A model generated the notes under the pieces. That model saw nothing but the letters and a program-made list of their open reading frames with translations, was not told the DNA's origin and did no database searches. Of a stretch of DNA of 26,109 nucleotides, positions 7,964 to 15,589 are shown piece after piece; positions within the stretch are counted from its first letter, which is position 1, and every line of letters begins with the position of its first letter. Origin of the DNA: a bacterium (lineage in GTDB: Bacteria > Patescibacteriota > Minisyncoccia > UBA6257 > GWB1-50-10); NCBI GenBank assembly GCA_021791135.1, contig JAJYXD010000008.1:2147-28255 (forward strand). Reading direction: 5' to 3'. The translations under genes were made by a program, and so were the position numbers.

Positions 7964-8392
7964 CTAACTAGCAATGTGTTTGATGACGATGCGGCGATCT
8001 TTGCCCGCGCCGTCGCTTTCCGTCGTGAGATCCGGGTGGGTGGAGATTTCCACATGAACAAGTCGGCGCTCATACGCATTCATCGGAGGAAGCTCAACAT
8101 TCGTTTTGGTGAGAAGGGCTTTCTTCGCCCCCGCCTTCGCGAGCTCTATAATAAGGCGCTCCCGCTCTCTTCGATAGTAGTTGATGTCCACCACGAACGA
8201 GGGGAGTTTTTCGCGTCGAAGCATGAGGTTAATAAGATGTTCTAGGGCGGGGAGAGAGGTGGGAAGCTGGGAACGGAAAAACTCGTCGTCAACAACCACA
8301 ACCACCTTCCGGTGCTCTTCATCGACGGTCACCTGCGCGTCGGGAAAGCCCATAAGCTCCAAGAGTGTTCGTATGTGCGATTCTATATTCAT
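7964..8392 (-). CDS. khpB: KhpB/Jag-like RNA-binding protein with R3H domain
   Basis: 142 residues. The N-terminal half looks like a compact KH-type domain (about 1-75, with VVVVVDDEFF and LINLMLRREKLPSFVVDINYYRRERE). The C-terminal R3H domain has the RxxxH signature R109-RLV-H113 in MNAYERRLVHVEI and ends with the conserved DRRIVIKH. The usual N-terminal Jag domain is missing, so this is a short form. By family knowledge it binds RNA, often with KhpA, and affects cell-envelope growth. It is the last gene of rpmH-rnpA-yidC-khpB, and its ATG overlaps the yidC stop (ATGA, 8389-8392). Confidence 0.88.
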   Translation of the reverse strand: MNIESHIRTLLELMGFPDAQVTVDEEHRKVVVVVDDEFFRSQLPTSLPALEHLINLMLRREKLPSFVVDINYYRRERERLIIELAKAGAKKALLTKTNVELPPMNAYERRLVHVEISTHPDLTTESDGAGKDRRIVIKHIAS

Positions 8393-9075
8393 GATTCTCG
8401 GGGCGTGGTTGCCTCTATCTTTTTATTGATATATATCTGTTGTACTAGAGAAAAGGCGTTCGAGACAAGCCAATAAAGCCCTATCGCGGACGGAAGGTTT
8501 CCCAATATCACTATCGTAAGGAGTGGGCCCACAAAAAGCATGGTTTTTTGTATCGAGGCGGCGGGATCCTTGCCCCGTGCGGCTCCGTCCGGTTTTTTCG
8601 CAAGCATCATCTTGCTTTGCACAAACTGAAGTATCGCGGCGAAAATCACGAGCATCCAGCTTTTTCCGCCGAGGTCGAGGATATTTAAAAACAGCCTGTC
8701 GCCGAACACGCCCCCGGCAATGCCCTTCGTAAAAATCTGAAAGAGTGCGATAAAGATCGGGAGTTGTATAAGAAGAAGAAAAAACCCGGTGAACGGATTC
8801 ACGCGATACTTTTGATACAGCGCCATTAATTCTTTTGCCTGTCGTTCTTTGTCGTTTTTATGATCCAGCTGAATCTTTTTTATGTGGGGTTGAAGACGCT
8901 GGAGAATCGTTTGATCTTTCGTGCTTTTATAAAATATGGGGAGAAGAATAAAACGGACAAGGATCGTGAGTTCGATAATCGATACGCCGAGGTCGTTAAA
9001 AGAGAGGTGGGAGTACAAAAACACAAGAACCGAGAGAATCGGTTCGTATATGTATGCCTGGAAGAGTGCCGTCAT
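8389..9075 (-). CDS. yidC: YidC/Oxa1 membrane protein insertase
   Basis: 228 residues, the short Gram-positive-like form without a large periplasmic domain. Membrane segments lie at about 10-24, 33-48, 96-117, 140-156 and 176-205. R41 in TILVRFILLP matches the conserved hydrophilic-groove arginine; the cytoplasmic helical hairpin follows (LQPHIKKIQLDHKNDKERQ, 61-79), then the conserved NPFTGFFLLLIQLPIFIALF segment. It inserts membrane proteins alone or with SecYEG, here probably including the secretion-cluster proteins. Its start overlaps the rnpA stop by ATGA, and its stop overlaps the khpB start. Confidence 0.93.
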   Translation of the reverse strand: MTALFQAYIYEPILSVLVFLYSHLSFNDLGVSIIELTILVRFILLPIFYKSTKDQTILQRLQPHIKKIQLDHKNDKERQAKELMALYQKYRVNPFTGFFLLLIQLPIFIALFQIFTKGIAGGVFGDRLFLNILDLGGKSWMLVIFAAILQFVQSKMMLAKKPDGAARGKDPAASIQKTMLFVGPLLTIVILGNLPSAIGLYWLVSNAFSLVQQIYINKKIEATTPRES

Positions 9076-9335
9076 GCGATGTTGTTTCGTTTCGCCTCTC
9101 TTAACAGTTCTTGTTTTAATTCCTGAAAAGAAAGGTGTGCCGCGTCTTGTCTTACCGTCACTACGAGCTTGCCCGCAGCCTGAGACAGGAGCGGTTGTAG
9201 GATAACCCGAATTCTCCTTTTTATCAAGTTTCTCGCCGCGGCACTTTTCAAAACCCTCTTCGAAACGGAGATTACCGCCCGCCGGTCTCCGGCGGTTCGC
9301 GCAACAACCTTAAGAATCACCGCCTGGGCGCTCAC
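9072..9335 (-). CDS. rnpA: ribonuclease P protein component
   Basis: 87 residues, at the short end for RnpA. The RNR signature is present as ARNLIKRRIR (34-43), preceded by AVISVSKRVLKSA as expected. It is the protein subunit that helps RNase P RNA process the 5' ends of tRNA precursors. The start is the GTG at 9333-9335, chosen because it overlaps the rpmH stop as GTGA and because an in-frame stop lies further upstream (9369-9371). The first ~15 residues usually present in RnpA are therefore lost or replaced. It is coupled to yidC by an ATGA overlap. Confidence 0.9.
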   Translation of the reverse strand: MSAQAVILKVVARTAGDRRAVISVSKRVLKSAAARNLIKRRIRVILQPLLSQAAGKLVVTVRQDAAHLSFQELKQELLREAKRNNIA

Positions 9336-9466
9336 ACACTTAATCGCTTCCGTTTTTTTGCTCTCCTTCTACGAAGGATGTTCTTTCCGCCGGGAGACTT
9401 CGTGCGTTTCAAAAATCCGTGCGTCCTCTTTCTTTTTTTCTTTTTCGGCTGATAGGTCTGTCCCAT
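9332..9466 (-). CDS. rpmH: 50S ribosomal protein L34
   Basis: 44 residues from ATG 9466-9464 to TGA 9334-9332. It starts MGQTYQPKKKKRKRTHGF and continues with the L34 hallmark RTKSPGGKNILRRRRAKKRK, ending RLSV. Composition is nearly all basic residues, as in the family. It is the first gene of the rpmH-rnpA-yidC-khpB run, the standard order beside dnaA in bacteria. Its stop overlaps the GTG of rnpA (GTGA, 9332-9335). A TATAAT box ends eight bases before the ATG, so the transcript should have almost no leader. Confidence 0.95.
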   Translation of the reverse strand: MGQTYQPKKKKRKRTHGFLKRTKSPGGKNILRRRRAKKRKRLSV

Positions 9467-9474
9467 ATCCTTCG

Positions 9475-9504
9475 ATTATAACGGAAATAGTTATACACAC
9501 GCAA
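9475..9504 (-). promoter_or_regulatory. rpmH promoter with embedded DnaA box
   Basis: The -10 is TATAAT (9475-9480) and the -35 TTGCGT (9499-9504), with an 18-bp spacer. The predicted start is within about two bases of the rpmH ATG. The plus-strand TTATACACA at 9491-9499 fits the DnaA-box consensus TTWTNCACA and lies in the spacer, touching the -35, so DnaA binding would be expected to affect this promoter. The region to the dnaA ATG (9599) is the rpmH-dnaA divergent gap; a weak candidate dnaA promoter there is TTGCAT (9542-9547), 16 bp, TATTCT (9564-9569). Confidence 0.6.
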
Positions 9505-9598
9505 TGCACAAGTAAAGCACAAAACGGTTTTGGTCGCAATGTTGCATTCCGCAAAAAAGTTTCTATTCTTAAGGGAAGGTTATCGCGCCACACACCTC

Positions 9599-10981
9599 AT
9601 GGAAAACAAAGAACTTTGGGAGAGCGTACTGGGAGACATAGAACTCCAAATATCGAGGCCAAATTTTTTAACGTGGCTGAAAAACAGTCAGCTTCTCAAT
9701 AAAAATGAGAAGGAGGGTGTAGTGCTAGTGGGGCTTCCCAATAATTTTGCGAAGGAGTGGGTGAAAGGTAGATATCACAAACTTATTCTCGGGTCGTTAA
9801 GAAACATCGACGGGTCGATAAAGAATGTCGACTACGCGGTGGTGAGCCAGAATCCGGTGAGCGCATTTTTTTCTTCGGGGAGAAAACCGAAGCCTCAAGA
9901 ACCGGTACCAACCGAGGAGCCGCAACCATCTCTTATCGAATTAAAAATCGATCCGCGAACGAATTTGAATCCGAAATATACCTTCGGAACATTCGTCGTT
10001 GGATCATCAAACGAGCTTGCGTACGCGGCCGCTCAGGCGGTAGTAAGAGATGTGGGGAAAAAATATAATCCCTTGTTCGTCTACGGCGGCGTGGGCCTTG
10101 GAAAAACTCATCTTATTCAGGCGATAGGAAATGAGATTGCGGTGGAATATAAAAATTCGATAGCTACGCTCTATGTTTCTTCGGAGAAGTTTATCAACGA
10201 CGTGGTGTGGGCGGTAAGGAATAAACGAATGGAAGATGTAAAGAAAAAATACAGAGACATCGACGTGCTTATTATCGACGATATCCAGTTTATAGGCGGG
10301 AAGACCGCAACCGAGCAGGAGTTCTTTTATACCTTCAACACACTTTACGAAAACAACAAGCAAATTATTATTTCTTCCGACAGGCCCCCTACCGCCATCC
10401 CGACGCTTGAGGAGCGCCTCCGCTCCCGTTTCGAGGGCGGGATGATTGTTGATGTCGAGTATCCGGATTACGAAACACGCTTCGCCATCCTAAAAACGAA
10501 GCTTCAGGAAAAAAACGCCTTCGTCGACGATCATATACTCGAACAAGTAGCCGCAAAGGTGCAAAAAAACGTTCGTGAACTCGAGGGCATATTAACCAAA
10601 ATCGTCTTTTATCAACAATATAAAAACGAGAAAATAGACGCCAAAAAACTCGATGAAATAATCGGTGAGGCGGCTCAGGTTACGCCTAAAAATATCACCG
10701 CGAACGATATTATTAAGGCGGTTGCGGACTTCTTTGAGGTTTCTCCGAGCGACCTTATGAACCGGGGAAGAAAACAGGAGGTGGTCCGGCCGCGCCAGAT
10801 CGCCATGTTTCTTCTGCGGGATATTCTGAAACTCTCGTACCCGCACATCGGCGAGCGCCTGGGAAAACGGGACCACACCACCGCGATACACGCCTGTGAA
10901 AAAATTACGAAGGAGTGCGGTCAGGATCACGGGCTTAATCAGAAGATTTTACTCATAAAGGAGCGACTGTATAAAATGTAA
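9599..10981 (+). CDS. dnaA: chromosomal replication initiator protein DnaA
   Basis: 460 residues from ATG 9599. In-frame starts upstream (9530) would add residues unlike DnaA; MENKELWESVLGDIELQISR is the expected domain I start. Domain I is about 1-75 and a variable linker runs to ~118. The AAA+ domain has Walker A GGVGLGKT (163-170), Walker B VLIIDDIQF (223-231) and the SRFEGGMIVDVEYPD region. Domain IV (about 365-460) has the DNA-binding signature GKRDHTTAIHACEKI (422-436) after VVRPRQIAMFLLR. It binds DnaA boxes and melts the origin. It is divergent from rpmH, with a candidate origin directly downstream. No good Shine-Dalgarno precedes the start. Confidence 0.97.
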   Translation: MENKELWESVLGDIELQISRPNFLTWLKNSQLLNKNEKEGVVLVGLPNNFAKEWVKGRYHKLILGSLRNIDGSIKNVDYAVVSQNPVSAFFSSGRKPKPQEPVPTEEPQPSLIELKIDPRTNLNPKYTFGTFVVGSSNELAYAAAQAVVRDVGKKYNPLFVYGGVGLGKTHLIQAIGNEIAVEYKNSIATLYVSSEKFINDVVWAVRNKRMEDVKKKYRDIDVLIIDDIQFIGGKTATEQEFFYTFNTLYENNKQIIISSDRPPTAIPTLEERLRSRFEGGMIVDVEYPDYETRFAILKTKLQEKNAFVDDHILEQVAAKVQKNVRELEGILTKIVFYQQYKNEKIDAKKLDEIIGEAAQVTPKNITANDIIKAVADFFEVSPSDLMNRGRKQEVVRPRQIAMFLLRDILKLSYPHIGERLGKRDHTTAIHACEKITKECGQDHGLNQKILLIKERLYKM

Positions 10982-11158
10982 GGTGTGGTTGTGAATATCC
11001 TGTTGGTGAATTTGAGAGGTAAAAAATACTATCCACACAAAAAGAAAAGGAGTAATAATTTATCCACACATTATCCAAAATAAGCCCCGCAAAAAAGCAG
11101 ACGGTAACAAGCATTATAAGAGTTAAACACACTTACACACGACCTACTACTACTACAA
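10982..11158 (+). other. candidate replication origin (oriC) between dnaA and dnaN
   Basis: The 177-bp AT-rich gap holds a cluster of DnaA boxes: TTATCCACA at 11060-11068 (perfect), CTATCCACA at 11029-11037, TTATCCAAA at 11071-11079 (one mismatch each), and TGTGAATAT at 10990-10998 (reverse orientation, one mismatch). A weaker TTACACACG lies at 11133-11141, then a short GC-containing step and four CTA triplets (11144-11155) next to the dnaN ATG. Location between dnaA and dnaN, box clustering and AT-richness together make this the likely origin. A TATAAG at 11115-11120 may be the dnaN -10 but lacks a clear -35. Confidence 0.7.
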
Positions 11159-12265
11159 ATGAAATTAATCGTATTAAAAACTAATCTAGTAGACGGACTG
11201 GGGACAGTGGAAAAGGCCGTGAACGAAGGTTCCAATCTTCCAATCCTGAAAAACATCCTCATCGAAGCCGGGGGCGGGAAGATAGTGTTTGTCGCGACCA
11301 ATCTCGAGCTTGCGATCGAGTACTTGATTCCGGGGAAGGTGATGGAGGAAGGAGAAATTGCGGCGCCATTCTCGCTCTTAAACTCGATTATACGGAATCT
11401 TGCCGCGGAGCGCATATCGATTGAAGAAAAGGATAAAAAAATAGTAATTACCACGGACAATTACGAGGCGACACTTCAGGGACAGGACCCAAAAGAGTTC
11501 CCGATTATTCCCGTTGTTCAGGACCGGGCTCACCGGCTGGAATTTAATACCGCCTCGTTCCGTGAAGCGCTTGGAAATGTTATTGTCGCGGCGCAGTACT
11601 CCGACATACGGCCCGAGATAAGCGGAGTATATCTCGAGTATTCCGGAGGAGAGGCTGTTCTTGCCGCGACCGACGGATTCCGTCTCGCAGAACAAAAACT
11701 CGACCAGTCGAGCGTGAAAACCGACGTCGAAAAAATCTCCGCGATACTCCCGCTTAAAACCGCAACCGAGCTTTTGAAAATGTTTAAGGAGCAACGTGAA
11801 TTAATTATGGCGGTGGAGCCCAATCAAGTTCTTTTGTCGGCGCCGAACGAAAAGGTGATATCGCGCCTTATCGACGGATCATTTCCCGATTACAAAGCGG
11901 TGATTCCGAAAAACCCGCCGCACGAGGTCGTGGTTGAACGACAAGAATTGATAAATGCGGTGCGTCTCGCAAGCTCTTTCTCCGGGAGAGCGAACGACAT
12001 CACACTTCGCTCGGGCGATAATAAAAAACACCTTGAAGTGTATGCGACGGACAGCGCGCTCGGGGAAAGTTCCTACAAGGTGCCGGCAAAACTTACCGGT
12101 GAAAAATTCTCCATAGTTTTCAACTGGCGCTACCTTCTTGACGGATTAAAAATTTTTTCCGGCGCGGATATTACCCTGGGAATCCACTCATCGGAGCGCC
12201 CGGTTCTTCTTCGAAACCATAAAGAGCCGCACCTTATTTACGTAGTAATGCCGATCAAGGGTTAG
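11159..12265 (+). CDS. dnaN: DNA polymerase III beta subunit (sliding clamp)
   Basis: 368 residues, the usual clamp length. It starts MKLIVLKTNLVDGLGTVEKAV, with the family features LPILKNILIEA, FVATNLELAIEY, the central AATDGFRLAE motif (DGFRLA is strongly conserved in DnaN), LIDGSFPDYKAVIP and the C-terminal RPVLLR and YVVMPIK, the last being the expected end of the third clamp domain. The homodimeric ring tethers the replicative polymerase. The ATG abuts the origin triplets without a Shine-Dalgarno. Its TAG stop overlaps the converging PBP stop (12262-12265), so there is no room for a terminator between them. Confidence 0.97.
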   Translation: MKLIVLKTNLVDGLGTVEKAVNEGSNLPILKNILIEAGGGKIVFVATNLELAIEYLIPGKVMEEGEIAAPFSLLNSIIRNLAAERISIEEKDKKIVITTDNYEATLQGQDPKEFPIIPVVQDRAHRLEFNTASFREALGNVIVAAQYSDIRPEISGVYLEYSGGEAVLAATDGFRLAEQKLDQSSVKTDVEKISAILPLKTATELLKMFKEQRELIMAVEPNQVLLSAPNEKVISRLIDGSFPDYKAVIPKNPPHEVVVERQELINAVRLASSFSGRANDITLRSGDNKKHLEVYATDSALGESSYKVPAKLTGEKFSIVFNWRYLLDGLKIFSGADITLGIHSSERPVLLRNHKEPHLIYVVMPIKG

Positions 12266-14775
12266 CGGCGATACACGATCATTTTTAAAGATCCCGATTT
12301 GCCGTCCGAAGTGACGACGCGAATTTCGATTGTGTTTTGAGGATCAAGGTTCTGTGTCGCCTGGTACTCGAGGCGGAAAGACGTCTGGGATATCCCGTCG
12401 AAAATCGTCACGGGTATGCCGTTTATATATACCCCGACGGTTTGTATCGGGCTTCCAGAGAGAATGTCCGCACGGACGGGAAAAGGAGAAGCGACAAAAG
12501 ATCCGTTCGACGGACTCGCGTTTTGTATTACTACTCCGCTGCCGGATCCGCCGGCCTCCACGCCGAAAGGAATCGACTGATTAAAAGATCCAAAATTCCC
12601 AACATTATTTTTCGCCCACTCAACAACCCCAGTTTCCCAGTTTAAGAATTGCGGATCTTCCGAGGGATCTTTCGGGACGGGTCCCGTGGGATCGTTCTTA
12701 TCGACATAATAAAGAATAGAATGTATCTGCGGACGTGTCGTTCCGCCGACCGAGGCGTTAAACACGTACTGTCCGTTCAGCATCGGTTTTTGGGAAAGCG
12801 GAAGCGGATCGGGTTTCGTAAAGAGTTCGTTCGGGTAGTTCGGTAATACCTGATTCAAGAACTCGCTCCACATCGGCACCGCAGCGAGAATACTCGATCC
12901 CTGTCGCTGCATCGGTTTATTGTCGTTATTTCCCGCCCACACACCGACCGCAAGCGACGGAGTGTAACCGAATGCCCACGCATCTCTGTAGTCGTTCGTG
13001 GTTCCCGTTTTGAGAGCAACATCACGGTCGGGAAATACGGTTAACGATAAGCTTCCCTGAAAAAGCCCCGAACGAAGCTGCTTATCGGATAGGATCTGGT
13101 TTATGAGACGCGGATATTCAGGATCTATCACTTTGGTGTTTTGATCCCGATAGGTTTCGAGCACCTTGCCGTTCGAATCCGAGGCTTCAAGTACCATCGT
13201 CTGGTCGTGGCGCACCCCCTCCTCGGCAAGCGTTGCGTACGCATTCACGAGTTCTATCATTTTTATTTCTCCGCCGCCCAAAACAAGGGAAAGCCCATAG
13301 CGCGACGGATCGGTGAGCGTGGAGATGCCGAACGAGTGCGCAGTATCAAGAAGGTTTTTAAGCCCCACAAGATAAAGAATTTTCACTGCTGGTATGTTAA
13401 TCGACTGTGCAAGACCATGTTCAAGGGTGACCGGTCCCGAAAACGGCTCGAAGTCTTGCGGGTGAAAACATTCGGAGCTTGAGGAAGAATCGTCGAAGTT
13501 AGGAATAAGAGGACAGCCGCTATTTCCCGAGACGAACTCCGTCGGCACGTCAAAGATGATGGTTTTTGGAGAGTACCCCTTTTCAAATGCGAGCATATAA
13601 GCGAACGGCTTCATTGCCGATCCCGGCTGTCGCAGCCCCTGAAGGGGGACGTTAAAGTTCCCCCCGTGCTCGAGGTCAAAGTAGTCGTGGGAGCCCACAA
13701 GCGCCAGAATTTGCCCCGTCCTGGGGTCTTGTGCGACAAGCGCGGCATTGGTGCCTTTGTAAAGCTCCATGTTGCGTTTAGCCCCATCCCGAACTACTTT
13801 TTCGGCGATCTGCTGCATCGGCCAGTCGAGTGTGGTTATTATCTTGAGCCCCCCGTTCGTGACCGTGTCCTCGCCATATTTGTCGATGAGATAATTTTTG
13901 ACCGCAAGAGAGAAGTGAGGCGCCTTAATGGATCCCAAAGACGGTGGGGCAAAATCGGCAGTTTTCTTTTTCGCGGCGGCGGCCTCCTTCTCCGTTATGA
14001 ATCCAAGCGAAACCATTCTGTCGAGCACATAGTCTTTTCTCGCGATAAGGTCGTCGGTGTGCGTTCCCCACGGAGAATAATAACTCGGCGCCTTTACCAT
14101 GCTCGCAAGAATCGCCGCTTCGTTTAAGGAAATGTCTTTTACGGGCTTATTGAAGTAGGTTTGGCTTGCGGCCTCGACGCCGTATGCGTTCGATCCGTAG
14201 GGGATCTGATTCAGATAAAAACCGAGTATCTCATCCTTCGAATATCTCGATTCAAGTTCTATTGCGAGAATAAGCTCTTTTATCTTTCTGGTAATTGTCT
14301 TCTCGCCGGAAAGAAAAGCGTTTCTTGCGAGCTGCTGGGTGATGGTCGATCCGCCGGCCGCCGCGCGCCATTCTTTTATGTCGGTCCACACCGCGCGGAG
14401 GATTCCGCGCCAGTCGAATGCCGGCCTCGTGTAGAAGTTTGAGTCCTCGGCCGCGAGGGTCGCTTTTTTAAGAGAGTCTGGGATCTCCGAGAGCGGCACT
14501 ACGGTTCTCTTCTCTTCGCCATGGATCTCGTAGAGCAGCACCTTTCCCGTCCGATCATAAAGCTTCGTGGACTGACTTATCTGGCGCGTTGAGAACTGAT
14601 CGGGCGAAGGCAGTTGTTGAATCGCGACTACGGCGTAGATTACGCCGACCACCAAAACGCAAAGCGCGGCAATAAAAGAAATAATAAGCGCCGAAAGCAG
14701 GAATCTTTTTCTCCCCCCGGCGCGCAACGTTGTTTTTTTTCTTTTTGCCGTAATTTTCTTTCTTTCTTCTTGCAT
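12262..14775 (-). CDS. class A penicillin-binding protein (glycosyltransferase-transpeptidase)
   Basis: 837 residues. A basic cytoplasmic tail (1-24) precedes a membrane anchor (about 25-52). The GT51 domain has LAAEDSNFY (E110 as the likely catalytic residue), GGSTITQQLARN (141-152) and the ELILAIELE/NQIPYGSNAYGVEAA stretch (167-203). The transpeptidase domain has SAMK (S386, K389), SIN (458-460) and KTGTT (589-593). The last ~110 residues (from about 730) look like an Ig-like domain with Gly/Ser-rich linkers. It polymerises and cross-links peptidoglycan outside the membrane. C421 and C436 lie in a loop and may form a disulfide. A leaderless-type promoter precedes it. Confidence 0.95.
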   Translation of the reverse strand: MQEERKKITAKRKKTTLRAGGRKRFLLSALIISFIAALCVLVVGVIYAVVAIQQLPSPDQFSTRQISQSTKLYDRTGKVLLYEIHGEEKRTVVPLSEIPDSLKKATLAAEDSNFYTRPAFDWRGILRAVWTDIKEWRAAAGGSTITQQLARNAFLSGEKTITRKIKELILAIELESRYSKDEILGFYLNQIPYGSNAYGVEAASQTYFNKPVKDISLNEAAILASMVKAPSYYSPWGTHTDDLIARKDYVLDRMVSLGFITEKEAAAAKKKTADFAPPSLGSIKAPHFSLAVKNYLIDKYGEDTVTNGGLKIITTLDWPMQQIAEKVVRDGAKRNMELYKGTNAALVAQDPRTGQILALVGSHDYFDLEHGGNFNVPLQGLRQPGSAMKPFAYMLAFEKGYSPKTIIFDVPTEFVSGNSGCPLIPNFDDSSSSSECFHPQDFEPFSGPVTLEHGLAQSINIPAVKILYLVGLKNLLDTAHSFGISTLTDPSRYGLSLVLGGGEIKMIELVNAYATLAEEGVRHDQTMVLEASDSNGKVLETYRDQNTKVIDPEYPRLINQILSDKQLRSGLFQGSLSLTVFPDRDVALKTGTTNDYRDAWAFGYTPSLAVGVWAGNNDNKPMQRQGSSILAAVPMWSEFLNQVLPNYPNELFTKPDPLPLSQKPMLNGQYVFNASVGGTTRPQIHSILYYVDKNDPTGPVPKDPSEDPQFLNWETGVVEWAKNNVGNFGSFNQSIPFGVEAGGSGSGVVIQNASPSNGSFVASPFPVRADILSGSPIQTVGVYINGIPVTIFDGISQTSFRLEYQATQNLDPQNTIEIRVVTSDGKSGSLKMIVYRR

Positions 14776-14781
14776 ATCGTA

Positions 14782-14809
14782 ATTCTATAACGCCCCACCC
14801 TAATTGCAA
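14782..14809 (-). promoter_or_regulatory. promoter of the PBP gene
   Basis: -10 TAGAAT (14782-14787), -35 TTGCAA (14804-14809), spacer 16 bp. The -10 ends six bases before the ATG, so transcription would start at or next to the start codon. The -35 overlaps the U-tract end of the terminator of the upstream acidic gene. Confidence 0.5.
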
Positions 14810-14848
14810 AACAAAAACCCCGCGTCGCGATAGGAATGGTGCGCGGGG
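14808..14848 (-). terminator. rho-independent terminator after the acidic small gene
   Basis: On the minus strand CCCCGCG (14848-14842) pairs with CGCGGGG (14824-14818), followed by the U-rich tract TTTTTGTTTT (14817-14808). The GC-only stem and T-run make a classical terminator. It lies 17 bases after the stop of the 54-aa gene. Confidence 0.75.
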
Positions 14849-14864
14849 CTCCGAAGTTCGTATA

Positions 14865-15029
14865 TTAGAGCTCTCCGTTGTCGAACTCGTCTATCTCGTC
14901 GTCGTCGTTTGTTCCCGCGCCGAGCTCCTCGTCCTCTCCAATGTCCGAATCAAGGCTTTCTTCCTCCTCTTCCTCATCGTCGGAGTAAGCCAATATCGGG
15001 GAGGGTTTCAATAATTCCGTAGAGAGCAT
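14865..15029 (-). CDS. 54-residue highly acidic small protein
   Basis: ATG 15029-15027 to TAA 14867-14865. The protein starts MLSTELLKPSPILAYSD, then becomes almost continuously acidic: runs of D/E at 18-24, 32-35 and 42-48, with no Lys or Arg after position 8. It is flanked by its own sigma70-like promoter (15082-15109) and terminator (14808-14848), which supports a real, independently expressed gene. I do not recognise the family. Its charge resembles small acidic tails that bind basic proteins or mimic nucleic acid, but that is speculation. Confidence 0.65.
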   Translation of the reverse strand: MLSTELLKPSPILAYSDDEEEEEESLDSDIGEDEELGAGTNDDDEIDEFDNGEL

Positions 15030-15081
15030 AGTTCTCTTGTGGTCCGTCTGATATTACGACCTTTCTTTGTTTATTGCGGAT

Positions 15082-15109
15082 AGTATAAGAAAGAGAAGCA
15101 AAAAGTCAA
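15082..15109 (-). promoter_or_regulatory. promoter of the acidic small gene
   Basis: -35 TTGACT (15104-15109) and -10 TATACT (15082-15087) with a 16-bp spacer, each one mismatch from consensus. Predicted transcription start is near 15075, leaving a leader of about 45 bases before ATG 15029. Confidence 0.65.
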
Positions 15110-15118
15110 TCCCTTTGA

Positions 15119-15589
15119 TTAATAGTGTGCGGAGGAGGTCGCGATTGCGATTGCGAGGGCATCGGTTGCGTCGTCGATCATTTTTGAAGTGTCGACGTGG
15201 AGTATAAGAGAAACCATTTTCGCCACCGCCTTCTTGTCGGCAGTCCCACTTCCCGTAACGGCAAGCTTAACCGAGGAGGGAGGAAACTCTTCGATCGGGA
15301 CCCTTTTCGCGGAGAGGGTTTTTATTATTACCCCTCTTGCTTCCGCCACGCGGACGGCGGTTTTTTTGTTCTTGGTGAGATACAGCCGCTCTATTCCCGC
15401 AACATCCGGTTTTGCGCTTTCGATGATTTTTTGGAGACCGCGCTCAAGCGCAAGAAGCCGATCTCCCTGATTGTTCGTCTGCGGCGAAGAAATAAGCCCG
15501 CCCTCGAGAAAAATGAGCTTCCCGGATTCTTTTTTCAAAACCCCATATCCGGCGCGCGTGGTCCCCGGATCTATACCCAATACAATCAT
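15119..15589 (-). CDS. ruvC: Holliday junction resolvase RuvC
   Basis: 156 residues. The four RuvC catalytic carboxylates are present: D7 in LGIDPGTTRAGYG, E67 in AGIERLY, and D140 and D143 in MIDDATDALAIA. It cleaves Holliday junctions symmetrically during recombination, working with RuvAB. Its ATG overlaps the stop of the histidine kinase gene (ATGA, 15586-15589), making it the last gene of the ruvB-tsaE-polA-kinase-ruvC run. ruvB opens the same run and ruvA lies elsewhere in this window. Confidence 0.95.
   Translation of the reverse strand: MIVLGIDPGTTRAGYGVLKKESGKLIFLEGGLISSPQTNNQGDRLLALERGLQKIIESAKPDVAGIERLYLTKNKKTAVRVAEARGVIIKTLSAKRVPIEEFPPSSVKLAVTGSGTADKKAVAKMVSLILHVDTSKMIDDATDALAIAIATSSAHY

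Noticed and set aside
7780..7971. A 63-aa plus-strand frame after the secretion operon
   Set aside because: It is composed largely of the two inverted repeats, has no ribosome site and no coding character.
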